Positions 1 to 5,411 of a DNA stretch of 5,411 nt are shown piece after piece. Made by a program: the position numbers and the translations under genes. The stretch is from Gammaproteobacteria bacterium (lineage in GTDB: Bacteria; Pseudomonadota; Gammaproteobacteria; SZUA-21), in assembly GCA_003233075.1 (NCBI GenBank), contig QIKQ01000344.1:1-5411 (forward strand), read 5' to 3'. Under the pieces are notes generated by a model that ran no database searches, had not been told where the DNA came from, and worked only from the letters and a program-made list of their open reading frames with translations. Numbering within the stretch: position 1 is the stretch's first letter; the number at the start of each line of letters is the position of its first letter.

Positions 1-169
1 TAGGCCACGGAGAAGGTGAGACCGGAACGGTCGAGAGGCTGGCCTGGGCCATGGCCGGGAGCGATGCGAACACACCTCGCAACGACTAATTTCTTTGAGG
101 CGCTTCTTGTTTTTACGTTGGATAATTTTAGGCATTCATTTAATTTTTTAGCAGCTCAGTGTTTAGTGC
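1..169. other. GC-rich, hairpin-rich segment outside the left repeat, probably interior of an insertion sequence
   Basis: The first 85 bases are clearly more GC-rich than the rest of the window and hold three short perfect stems in a row: GACCG-gaa-CGGTC (20-32), TGGCC/GGCCA around 40-51, and TGCGA-acacacc-TCGCA (65-81). From about 86 the sequence turns AT-rich. It is continuous with the 170-258 repeat, so I infer that it belongs to the same mobile element and runs off the window. On the minus strand a 45-codon frame is open from an ATG at 135 to the window edge, but it has no ribosome binding site and no family I recognise. A plus-strand frame (16-219) is also open but has a protein-unlike composition. 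It could be a structured RNA or the start of a transposase gene; the window cuts it too soon to tell. Confidence 0.35.
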
Positions 170-258
170 GATTTCATGTCTCAAATAGTAACTCTATCAA
201 TTTAGTCCTATTTAGCTAGGTTTCATGAAATATATTCATATTAAGCGGGACAGCAGTG
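170..258 (-). repeat. Left copy of an 89-bp inverted repeat, likely an insertion-sequence end
   Basis: This segment is the reverse complement of 5323-5411 with 88 of 89 bases matching; the single mismatch is 234 against 5347, and there are no gaps. The match stops exactly after ...GGGACAGCAGTG at 258; the next bases differ on the two sides. At the outer end the pairing continues to the last base of the window, so the real repeat is probably longer. A sharp inner boundary with the same terminal sequence on both sides is what two oppositely oriented copies of one insertion sequence would give. The family is not identified. Confidence 0.75.
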
Positions 259-369
259 TGATAATTTATATCTAACAACTAAATAGGCAACATTATACTT
301 TATAGTATACTCAAAAATGCTGAATGATGATGAATATGTAGGCGATTTGTGAAGAGATTCATGTTATTA
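259..369. other. AT-rich spacer between the repeat and the GIY-YIG gene
   Basis: No convincing gene is seen in this 111-base stretch downstream of the minus-strand GIY-YIG gene. It contains one short AT-only inverted repeat (TATACT-ttat-AGTATA, 294-309), which is too weak to be a good terminator and has no T-tract in the direction of the GIY-YIG transcript. Confidence 0.5.
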
Positions 370-669
370 CTAGTTGGTCGGCTTGGGCCGGAGTTCTTTA
401 TTATCTAAAATCAATTGTTCTTTTTCAAGACGGTTTAGTTTTTTAATCTGTGCTTCTCTAATGCTAGCTTTGGATCGTGATTTTGCCATTTCACTGTAAA
501 TTAATTTAACGGGTCGTCGTCCACGGGTGTACCGTGCACCTTTTTCCTTGATATTATTATGTTCATCGATGCGTTTATCTAGGTCAATTGTTATGCCTGT
601 GTATAGTGTTTTGTCAGCGCAACGCAGTATGTATATGTACCACAACGTACTCTTGGTTTTTTTTGCCAT
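370..669 (-). CDS. GIY-YIG nuclease superfamily protein (YhbQ/UPF0213-like)
   Basis: A 99-residue single-domain protein whose length matches the YhbQ/UPF0213 group. The GIY-YIG core is visible: WYIYIL at residues 10-15 supplies the first tyrosine strand, LYTGIT at 22-27 the YIG-type strand, R33 and H37 follow in the first helix (DKRIDEH), and E72 in REAQIKKL is the expected metal-binding glutamate. GARYTRGRRPVKLIY (44-58) is typical of this subgroup. Members are thought to cut or bind DNA, but cellular roles of the small stand-alone proteins are poorly defined. The basic N-terminus (MAKKTK) and C-terminal helix suit nucleic-acid binding. The start is the ATG at 669; the Shine-Dalgarno is weak (ACAAGAA). 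It is transcribed divergently from the HTTM gene across a 176-base gap, and its end lies 111 bases from the left repeat. It could be cargo of the mobile element or a chance neighbour. Confidence 0.88.
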   Translation of the reverse strand: MAKKTKSTLWYIYILRCADKTLYTGITIDLDKRIDEHNNIKEKGARYTRGRRPVKLIYSEMAKSRSKASIREAQIKKLNRLEKEQLILDNKELRPKPTN

Positions 670-738
670 GTTTCTTGTTTTAATTGATCATATCGTAATA
701 TCGATAGTGAGCTAAGAAGTTGAACTCTAAGTTTAAAC

Positions 739-744
739 TATAAT
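739..744 (+). promoter_or_regulatory. Possible -10 box (TATAAT) in the divergent intergenic region
   Basis: TATAAT matches the sigma-70 -10 consensus exactly, about 100 bases upstream of the HTTM start. No convincing -35 box sits 16-18 bases upstream, and in AT-rich DNA such matches arise by chance. Confidence 0.2.
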
Positions 745-788
745 TTGTCTGTCCGATAGAGTAGCTAAAATTACTTAATCGTAATATA

Positions 789-818
789 TTAGTGTTAGTT
801 TATTAGAATAAATATAAA
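789..818 (+). promoter_or_regulatory. Candidate sigma-70 promoter of the HTTM gene
   Basis: TTAGTG (789-794) and TATAAA (813-818) are separated by 18 bases and would start transcription near 825, leaving about a 20-base leader that contains the AGGA ribosome binding site at 837-840. The -35 box is only a partial match, so this is a candidate. Confidence 0.3.
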
Positions 819-845
819 AGCGTTCTGGATCTTTATAGGATTATA

Positions 846-2654
846 ATGACAGCGGTCACTAGCTTGAAAATGGTATTCGGTAGCGATTTGCGGACGCTAG
901 CATTGTTTCGCGTCTGTTTAGGCCTACTAATACTTGTAGATTTAATCAATCGAGCCAAAAGTCTGTCTGCGCATTATACCGATTTTGGGGTATGGCCTCG
1001 TTATATCGCGATACATGATTCGGGCATTTATAATTTCTCCCTGCACCTAGCTAATTCGACTCAATTTTTTCAAGTATGCTTGTTTTTAATTGCAGCCATT
1101 CTTGCCATTGCGCTAATTGTCGGTTATCGAACTAAATTAGTGGCCGTGCTCAGTTGGGTTTTACTCATTTCGCTTCAAGATAGAAACGTCATGTTGCTGC
1201 AAGGTGGGGATATTTTATTTAGATTACTTATGTTCTGGGCGTTGTTCCTGCCTATTGGGGCTCGATACTCAATTGATGCAATTCGACGACCTTTAATTTT
1301 AAACGAATCGAATGAATATTTTTCCTTTGCTTCAGTCGCGTTAAAAATTCAATGCATGTCGGTATACTTTTTTGGTGCTTTAATAAAAGCGACAGGCACG
1401 GCATGGATTCCCGATGGGACTGCGATATATTATGCACTCAACATTGACCAGTTGACTTCGCCATTAGGCTTGTGGGTGAAAGATTTTCCGGCGCTTATAT
1501 TACAAAGTCTGACTTATTTTGTTTGGGGCTTGCAAATGTTTGGCCCGATACTCATGTTGTCTCCGCTTTATTTTCTGCCGCTTAGATATTTAATGATGTT
1601 TAGTTTTATTTCAATGCACATTAGTTTTATTATTCTGATGGAAATTGGTTTGTTTCCATTTATTAGTATCGTATCATTGCTGACTTTTACTCCGTCTGCA
1701 TTTTGGGATTATCTGGCTAGGAAATGGCAGCGGCGTCAGAAGGTCGATAGTCTTTATTATCAAAAAAATAATCCAGCCTCAAAGTACTTAGTGAGATGCC
1801 TGCAGGTTTTTACATTTCACCTTAATCGCCCGGTTGAAGAGAGTGATAGTCCGGACTTGAATGGCAGTGCTGGCAGCTTGATAGTGTCTGATACTAATGG
1901 AGATAGATACATTGGCTGGTTTGGTTTTATTTTATTACTTAAAAGTTCACTCTTGTTTTTGCCATTGTATTGGCTTTTAAATAATAAAGTGGCGAAAAAT
2001 GGTTTTGGATTTAGTTGGCGTGTCATTCAATTCGTATTACGAGTTACTTTGCCGAGGTTTAAACCCGCTTATCTTATTCGTGAGACAGGGCGCTGGAATA
2101 TTTCTGAGCGTAAAGTTATCACTGCGCTTGTTTTGTTTTTAATGTTAATGTTGTTTTATTGGAATACCACATTATTACCACAGGTAAAACCTAAATTAGC
2201 TTTTCCTGAGCCTTTTAAGTCAATTATGTATGGACTTCACCTTGATCAGCAATGGAATATGTTTGCCCCTAAGATGTACAAACGAGATGGTTGGTTTGTT
2301 ATTCGAGGCAAACGCGCGGATGGTATGGTGGTCGATGTGTTCAGAATGCAAGTAGGCGAGCCAAATTTTGCAAAGCCTGTGAATGTGCATGCTATGTATG
2401 GTAATCAACGCTGGACTAAATATCATTTTCGTATTCATTCGACCAAGCGTACTTATGAGAGAAAAGCCTATGGGCAGTTTTTGTGTCGGACTTGGAATAA
2501 ATACTATAAAGGTTCGAAAAAATTAGCGGTACTTAAAATTTATTACGTTCTTGAGCAAACACCTGCAAGAGGCAAACAAATAGATTTACGTACACAAAGC
2601 TTATGGAGTGGTTATTGTCATAAAAAATATAAGGATATGTTGCCAAATCTATAA
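846..2654 (+). CDS. HTTM (vitamin K-dependent gamma-carboxylase-like) membrane protein with a degenerate DCC domain
   Basis: This 602-residue protein begins with an HTTM domain (about 10-290) of several membrane segments (roughly 17-36, 74-93, 97-111, 121-137, 162-181, 219-243 and 246-283). The YFFGALIKATGTAW stretch (174-187) matches the family segment that holds the catalytic lysine of animal gamma-glutamyl carboxylase; K181 is the likely counterpart. Residues about 303-395 resemble a DCC/DUF393 domain (LYYQKNNPASK, then TNGDRYIG at 350-357), but the CxxC cysteines are replaced by N309 and S312. A further membrane segment (423-445) precedes a soluble C-terminal part with the QWNMFAP motif (469-475) and FLCRTWN (545-551), both common in bacterial HTTM proteins. 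The substrate is unknown, and true carboxylation is not shown for most bacterial members. AGGA at 837-840 supports the ATG at 846. It heads a collinear run with the DCC gene and rluA. Confidence 0.88.
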   Translation: MTAVTSLKMVFGSDLRTLALFRVCLGLLILVDLINRAKSLSAHYTDFGVWPRYIAIHDSGIYNFSLHLANSTQFFQVCLFLIAAILAIALIVGYRTKLVAVLSWVLLISLQDRNVMLLQGGDILFRLLMFWALFLPIGARYSIDAIRRPLILNESNEYFSFASVALKIQCMSVYFFGALIKATGTAWIPDGTAIYYALNIDQLTSPLGLWVKDFPALILQSLTYFVWGLQMFGPILMLSPLYFLPLRYLMMFSFISMHISFIILMEIGLFPFISIVSLLTFTPSAFWDYLARKWQRRQKVDSLYYQKNNPASKYLVRCLQVFTFHLNRPVEESDSPDLNGSAGSLIVSDTNGDRYIGWFGFILLLKSSLLFLPLYWLLNNKVAKNGFGFSWRVIQFVLRVTLPRFKPAYLIRETGRWNISERKVITALVLFLMLMLFYWNTTLLPQVKPKLAFPEPFKSIMYGLHLDQQWNMFAPKMYKRDGWFVIRGKRADGMVVDVFRMQVGEPNFAKPVNVHAMYGNQRWTKYHFRIHSTKRTYERKAYGQFLCRTWNKYYKGSKKLAVLKIYYVLEQTPARGKQIDLRTQSLWSGYCHKKYKDMLPNL

Positions 2655-2711
2655 AGAAAGCGCTTATTCTACTTGATTTGTCCTGTTGCTTTACGCAGAC
2701 TATGTGCTTAA

Positions 2712-2741
2712 TTAACACTGACTCGATAACTGTTTTACAAT
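2712..2741 (+). promoter_or_regulatory. Promoter-like pair immediately upstream of the DCC gene
   Basis: TTAACA (2712-2717) and TACAAT (2736-2741) each match five of six sigma-70 consensus bases, with an 18-base spacer. Transcription would start at about 2747-2749, essentially on the ATG at 2745. That would suit a leaderless message only if the discriminator is unusually short, so the match may be accidental. Confidence 0.25.
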
Positions 2742-2744
2742 CTT

Positions 2745-3152
2745 ATGGCCGAGAAAGAAATATTATTAGTTTATGATAAAGATTGTCCGCTCTGTGATAA
2801 GTACTGTCATCTTGTTCGAATTAAAAAAACCGTGGGTGAACTCAAAATAATTAATGCGCGTGATTCTTCTGAGGTGATGCGCGAGATTACCGATCTAGGG
2901 CTTGATATTGATCAGGGTATGGTGCTGAAAATGGATGGTTCTGTGTATTATGGATCGGATGCGATACATGTGCTAGCCCTTATTGGTAGTCGATCAGGAT
3001 TTTTTAATCGAATTAATTTTTGGATGTTCAGGTCGAAAAGAATATCAAAAATAACGTATCCACTCATGCGTGCGGGCCGAAATTTATTATTAAAAATTCT
3101 AAGAAAAACAAAAATCAATAATTTAGATAAACAAAATAATTCTCGATTCTAA
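2745..3152 (+). CDS. DCC family thiol-disulfide oxidoreductase (DUF393)
   Basis: A 135-residue soluble protein of normal DCC/DUF393 length. The N-terminal strand LLVYDKDCPLCDKY (7-20) carries the family's D-x-x-C-x-x-C signature with C14 and C17, and C21 follows one helical turn later. The second half shows the usual MDGSVYYGSDAIHVLALIG pattern, in which the G and Y residues surround the predicted thioredoxin-like active site. The tail (about 105-135) is basic and lysine- and asparagine-rich. DCC proteins are predicted dithiol-disulfide exchangers; physiological partners are mostly unknown, but they are often fused to or encoded beside HTTM proteins, as here (90 bases downstream). I infer that it serves the HTTM protein on the cytoplasmic side, as no signal peptide is seen. 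ATG 2745 is the first possible start, after an in-frame TAA at 2727, but no Shine-Dalgarno precedes it. Confidence 0.88.
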   Translation: MAEKEILLVYDKDCPLCDKYCHLVRIKKTVGELKIINARDSSEVMREITDLGLDIDQGMVLKMDGSVYYGSDAIHVLALIGSRSGFFNRINFWMFRSKRISKITYPLMRAGRNLLLKILRKTKINNLDKQNNSRF

Positions 3153-3163
3153 TTAAATTTATT

Positions 3164-3829
3164 ATGACATTTTCTAGTAGGCCGTATAATCCGCCCGCCA
3201 AAATAAAACTCGAATATTTTCACGTAGATGACAGTCTGATTATTGTAAATAAGCAAAATGGCTTGCTCACTGTTCCAGGTAAGGGGCCTGAGAAGCAAGA
3301 TTGTTTAATCTCCCGAGTTCAAGAAGATTACAGCGATGCCTTAATAGTTCACCGCCTAGATATGGAAACTTCCGGTTTAGTTTTAATGGCTCGGTCAAAA
3401 AAGTTTCATCGAGACTTAAGTATTTTATTCCAAAATCGAGAGATAGCGAAGAGTTACATTGCATTGCTTGCCGGAAAATTAAGCTTAGAGCAAGGTGAGG
3501 TAGATTTACCCTTGATCGTAGATTGGCCTAATAAACCTATGCAGAAAGTCGATTATGAAACAGGCAAACCGTCCTTAACCTGTTATTCACTCATCGCATA
3601 TAACCAGAGGCTAGACCAATCTAGAGTAGAGCTGAGACCAGTGACAGGGCGAACGCATCAATTACGACTGCATATGAGTTCTCTGGGCAACCCTATATTG
3701 GGTGATCGATTGTATGGTGCAAGTAGTACGAGTAGCTCTAATCGGCTTATGTTACATGCACGCACACTAGAATTTAAGCATCCAGTTACTGCCGAGCAAA
3801 TTAGGGTGAAAACGGAGCCGGAATTTTAG
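3164..3829 (+). CDS. rluA: Dual-specificity rRNA/tRNA pseudouridine synthase RluA
   Basis: The 221-residue protein matches E. coli RluA (219 residues) along its full length. In E. coli the enzyme converts uridine to pseudouridine at 23S rRNA position 746 and at position 32 of several tRNAs, in the cytoplasm. Visible landmarks are YNPP near the N-terminus (8-11), VNKQNGLLTVPG (28-39), the catalytic motif HRLDMETSG (63-71) with nucleophile D66, the RluA-specific DLPLIVDWPNKP and YETGKP blocks (about 114-136), and TGRTHQLRLHM with GDRLYG near the C-terminus. There is no N-terminal S4 domain, as expected for RluA and unlike RluC or RluD. It follows the DCC gene by 11 bases and probably shares its transcript. 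The upstream sequence (AATTAAATTTATT) lacks a Shine-Dalgarno; the start is supported by alignment to the E. coli N-terminus. A hairpin follows the stop. Confidence 0.95.
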   Translation: MTFSSRPYNPPAKIKLEYFHVDDSLIIVNKQNGLLTVPGKGPEKQDCLISRVQEDYSDALIVHRLDMETSGLVLMARSKKFHRDLSILFQNREIAKSYIALLAGKLSLEQGEVDLPLIVDWPNKPMQKVDYETGKPSLTCYSLIAYNQRLDQSRVELRPVTGRTHQLRLHMSSLGNPILGDRLYGASSTSSSNRLMLHARTLEFKHPVTAEQIRVKTEPEF

Positions 3830-3866
3830 AATGTAAAATTTTTGTAAAGATTGTCGCTTTAGCGCT

Positions 3867-3890
3867 AGTCCAATTGGTCTCAATTGGGCT
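3867..3890 (+). terminator. Hairpin downstream of rluA, possible weak terminator
   Basis: AGTCCAATTG (3867-3876) and CAATTGGGCT (3881-3890) pair over 10 positions (one G-T) around a four-base GTCT loop. The stem begins 38 bases after the rluA stop. No T-tract follows (TAATGTG), so it may be an RNA-processing or mRNA-stabilising hairpin, or a protein-binding palindrome, instead of an intrinsic terminator. Confidence 0.4.
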
Positions 3891-3918
3891 TAATGTGAAA
3901 ACATAAGTGTTATTTTTA

Positions 3919-3947
3919 TTGGCGACTGGTTATAGTAGCCCCACAAT
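3919..3947 (+). promoter_or_regulatory. Candidate promoter of the SYLF lipoprotein gene
   Basis: TTGGCG (3919-3924) and CACAAT (3942-3947) are spaced by 17 bases and would start transcription near 3954, about 30 bases before the ATG at 3984. An alternative -10 box, TATAGT, lies at 3931-3936 without a clear -35. Either placement agrees with the shorter lipoprotein start. Confidence 0.3.
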
Positions 3948-3974
3948 ATGAACAATACAAATGTTAGAAAATAC

Positions 3975-3980
3975 GGAGAG
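3975..3980 (+). promoter_or_regulatory. Ribosome binding site that fixes the lipoprotein start
   Basis: GGAGAG lies directly ahead of ATC and the ATG at 3984. It selects this start over the in-frame ATG at 3948, which lacks such a site. Confidence 0.7.
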
Positions 3981-3983
3981 ATC

Positions 3984-4553
3984 ATGAAGTCAAATAAAAT
4001 TCTTGGAATGCTAGTATTGGCATCAATAGTACTTTCAGCCTGTGGGCCAACAAATACTCGTTCTCTTGAAGATCGGCGTTCTAGTATTTTGGATATGCGC
4101 GATAGATCCTTGACTGAGCTATATAAAGTAAAGCCACACGCTCGAAAAGTCATTTCGGATGCGCCTGGTTACGCGGTTTTTAGTAATAAAAATGTGAATA
4201 TTATATTTGCCAGCTTCAGTGGTGGCTATGGCGTGGTTTCAAATAACCAAACAGGCAAAAAAACCTATATGAAAATGGGTGAAGTAGGAGTGGGTCTAGG
4301 TTTAGGGGTAAAAGATTTCCGAGCTGTTTTTGTGTTTCACAACAAAACAATTATGAATCAGTTTATATACAGTGGTTGGAATTTTGGCGGTCATGTTGAT
4401 GCAGCAGCGAAAGCATCTGATGCTGGTGGTGCCTACGGTGCAGAAGTTTTAATTGGAGGCATTACAATTTACCAATTGACTAAAAGTGGTCTTGCCTTAC
4501 AAGCGACTCTAAAGGGAACTAAATATTGGCGAGATAATAAATTAAATAACTAG
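3984..4553 (+). CDS. SYLF/Ysc84-domain outer-membrane lipoprotein
   Basis: Residues 1-20 form a lipoprotein signal peptide: a short basic start (MKSNK), a hydrophobic core and the lipobox LSAC, with C20 as the lipidated cysteine. The residue after it is glycine, not aspartate, which favours outer-membrane sorting. The mature part (about 45-185) is a SYLF/Ysc84 domain: DAPGYAVF (59-66), FASFSGGYGVV (75-85), a glycine-rich GEVGVGLGLGVKDFR (99-113) and a C-terminal strand ending TKYWRD. SYLF domains bind lipids, and in eukaryotes actin; the bacterial role is unknown, so envelope lipid binding is an inference. A frame opens earlier at 3948, but GGAG at 3975-3978 sits six bases before the ATG at 3984 and only this start puts the signal peptide at the N-terminus. 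That gives 189 residues. A clear terminator follows, so it is probably a single-gene unit. Confidence 0.9.
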   Translation: MKSNKILGMLVLASIVLSACGPTNTRSLEDRRSSILDMRDRSLTELYKVKPHARKVISDAPGYAVFSNKNVNIIFASFSGGYGVVSNNQTGKKTYMKMGEVGVGLGLGVKDFRAVFVFHNKTIMNQFIYSGWNFGGHVDAAAKASDAGGAYGAEVLIGGITIYQLTKSGLALQATLKGTKYWRDNKLNN

Positions 4554-4564
4554 GATTTACTTAC

Positions 4565-4589
4565 AAGGGGTCATCATGGCCCCTTTTCT
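4565..4589 (+). terminator. Rho-independent terminator after the lipoprotein gene
   Basis: AAGGGGTC (4565-4572) pairs with GGCCCCTT (4578-4585) over eight positions, with one G-T pair and a five-base ATCAT loop, and runs into TTTTCT. It begins 11 bases after the lipoprotein stop and separates that gene from the NYN gene. Confidence 0.85.
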
Positions 4590-4618
4590 CGACGCTAATC
4601 GATAATAAGAAGATAAAT

Positions 4619-5095
4619 ATGCAAAAGCTTTCAGTTTTGGTTGATGTGCAAAATATTTACTACACTACTCGCCAAGCTTATAAATCGCATTTTGATTATA
4701 ACTATTTTTGGTCTCAAATAACTCAGGATCGAACAATGGTTGCGGCTTATGCCTATGCAATTGAGCGAGCCGATGAAAAACAAAAACAATTTCAAAACAT
4801 ACTGCGTGGAATTGGTTTTACGGTTAAGTTAAAGCCCTACATACAACGTCGTGATGGTTCCGCAAAAGGGGACTGGGATGTTGGTATCACGGTTGACATG
4901 CTAGAGGTTGCTGAAGAATCTGATGTGATTGTGCTTGCCTCGGGCGATGGAGATTTTGATATTGTTGTGAACAAAGTAAAAGAAAAATTTAATACCCAAG
5001 TTGAAGTATATGGTGTTCCAAGTTTAACGGCAGACTCATTGCTTAAAAGTGCTAGTAAATTTATAGCCATCGACGGTAAATTATTATTAAATTAG
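4619..5095 (+). CDS. NYN domain protein (LabA/DUF88-like, PIN-like fold)
   Basis: A 158-residue single-domain protein with the NYN arrangement of a PIN-like metal-dependent nuclease. The acidic residues fall where expected: D9 in VLVDVQNIYY (with N12), D85, D87 and D93 in KGDWDVGITVDM, and D110, D112 and D114 in LASGDGDFD. The DxxN start and SGDGDF block are the hallmark of the LabA/DUF88 group, whose members are predicted RNases; few have proven substrates. No C-terminal OST-HTH/LOTUS domain is present, so this is a minimal form. AAGAAGA at 4607-4613 is a plausible ribosome binding site for the ATG at 4619. A terminator lies just upstream, so it probably has its own promoter, although I see no strong one in the 66-base gap. 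No antitoxin-like gene is adjacent, so a toxin role is not supported. Confidence 0.9.
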   Translation: MQKLSVLVDVQNIYYTTRQAYKSHFDYNYFWSQITQDRTMVAAYAYAIERADEKQKQFQNILRGIGFTVKLKPYIQRRDGSAKGDWDVGITVDMLEVAEESDVIVLASGDGDFDIVVNKVKEKFNTQVEVYGVPSLTADSLLKSASKFIAIDGKLLLN

Positions 5096-5164
5096 AATAG
5101 TGTTTGATCAGCAGTAATATTCCTTACCACCTAACATTAGAATATTATAAATTACCCCTACTAG
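5096..5164. other. AT-rich region downstream of the NYN gene
   Basis: No gene is seen. It holds an 8-bp inverted repeat, TAATATTC (5115-5122) with GAATATTA (5140-5147), around a 17-base loop and without a T-tract, so it is a poor terminator. I see no better terminator for the NYN gene. Confidence 0.4.
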
Positions 5165-5365
5165 CCTGCTAAAATTTGTAAAATCACAATTTATTTGAAC
5201 TCAATTAAACTGTTCAGCTTCAATTCAGTTAAGTGGGGCTATCCTGTCGGCCATTATGTGAGTGGTGGTAAAAAAACTGAAACTAAATACAAAGATAATG
5301 ATCATCATGGTAGTTATGTAAGCACTGCTGTCCCGCTTAATATGAAAATATTTCATGAAACCTAG
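5165..5365 (+). pseudogene. Possible gene remnant ending inside the right repeat
   Basis: A frame of 66 codons is open from just after a TAG at 5162 to a TAG at 5363. It has no ATG and no ribosome binding site near its beginning. Codons 22-52 (starting VKWGYPVGHYVSGG) have a protein-like, mixed composition unlike the AT-rich surroundings, and the last 13 codons or so lie in the 89-bp repeat. I do not recognise a family. It could be the 3' portion of a gene cut by the mobile element, or a chance frame. Confidence 0.2.
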
Positions 5366-5411
5366 CTAAATAGGACTAAATTGATAGAGTTACTATTTGA
5401 GACATGAAATC
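5323..5411 (+). repeat. Right copy of the 89-bp inverted repeat, likely an insertion-sequence end
   Basis: Beginning CACTGCTGTCCCGCTTAA, this copy is the reverse complement of 170-258 apart from one base (5347). It runs to the last base of the window without divergence, so the repeat may continue into the neighbouring sequence. It includes the small palindrome TTTCATGAAA. Together with the left copy it brackets all six genes. Confidence 0.75.

Noticed and set aside
1..135. Open minus-strand frame of 45 codons running off the window
   Set aside because: Its position inside the repeat end would suit a transposase N-terminus, but there is no ribosome binding site or recognisable motif; described under the left flank only.
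16..219. Open plus-strand frame of 67 codons at the left edge
   Set aside because: It overlaps the GC-rich hairpins and the inverted repeat, has no ribosome binding site, and its translation resembles no known family.
294..309. AT-only inverted repeat TATACT-ttat-AGTATA
   Set aside because: A 6-bp AT stem is too weak for a terminator and is expected by chance in this composition.
527..715. Plus-strand frame opposite the GIY-YIG gene
   Set aside because: It is antisense to a gene with clear family motifs, so it is a shadow frame.
3948..3983. Longer lipoprotein start at ATG 3948
   Set aside because: It lacks a ribosome binding site and would add 12 hydrophilic residues ahead of the signal peptide; GGAG fits the ATG at 3984.
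3984..5095. Toxin-antitoxin pair formed by the lipoprotein and NYN genes
   Set aside because: The upstream gene is a secreted SYLF lipoprotein followed by a strong terminator; no small DNA-binding antitoxin is adjacent to the PIN-like NYN gene.
5115..5147. 8-bp inverted repeat with a 17-base loop after the NYN gene
   Set aside because: It is AT-rich, has a long loop and no T-tract, so it is not a credible intrinsic terminator.
170..5411. Circular element or plasmid suggested by matching window ends
   Set aside because: The end sequences match in inverted, not direct, orientation, so they do not close a circle.

Overview
The window looks like chromosomal DNA from an AT-rich gammaproteobacterium. 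The best taxonomic hint is an E. coli-type rluA that keeps the family's DLPLI-DWPN-P-QKV-YETGKP signature. The lipoprotein signal peptide and the SYLF lipoprotein also fit a Gram-negative host. I cannot name a genus.

Layout: both edges carry the same sequence in opposite orientation (170-258 and 5323-5411, 88 of 89 bases identical, each ending sharply at CACTG). They are most likely the ends of two copies of one insertion sequence pointing in opposite directions, and the outer parts lie beyond the window. Bases 1-85 outside the left repeat are GC-rich and hairpin-rich and do not look like the rest. Between the repeats lie six genes: a small GIY-YIG nuclease-like protein (370-669, minus); a 602-residue HTTM (vitamin K-dependent carboxylase-like) membrane protein (846-2654); a DCC/DUF393 thiol-disulfide protein (2745-3152); rluA (3164-3829); a SYLF/Ysc84 lipoprotein (3984-4553); and a NYN/LabA-like PIN-fold protein (4619-5095). 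The last two are separated by a good rho-independent terminator. The tail (5096-5322) is AT-rich, with a possible decayed ORF that runs into the right repeat.

How they work together: the HTTM gene, the DCC gene and rluA are collinear, and DCC and rluA are only 11 bases apart. HTTM and DCC proteins are known companions. The HTTM protein here also appears to carry its own degenerate DCC domain (about residues 303-395), in which both CxxC cysteines are replaced, while the separate downstream DCC protein keeps CPLC. This pseudo-domain plus active stand-alone partner is the most interesting observation in the window. RluA, the SYLF lipoprotein and the NYN protein look like ordinary housekeeping or accessory genes with no evident link to it. 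I found no CRISPR array, tRNA, rRNA or integrase.
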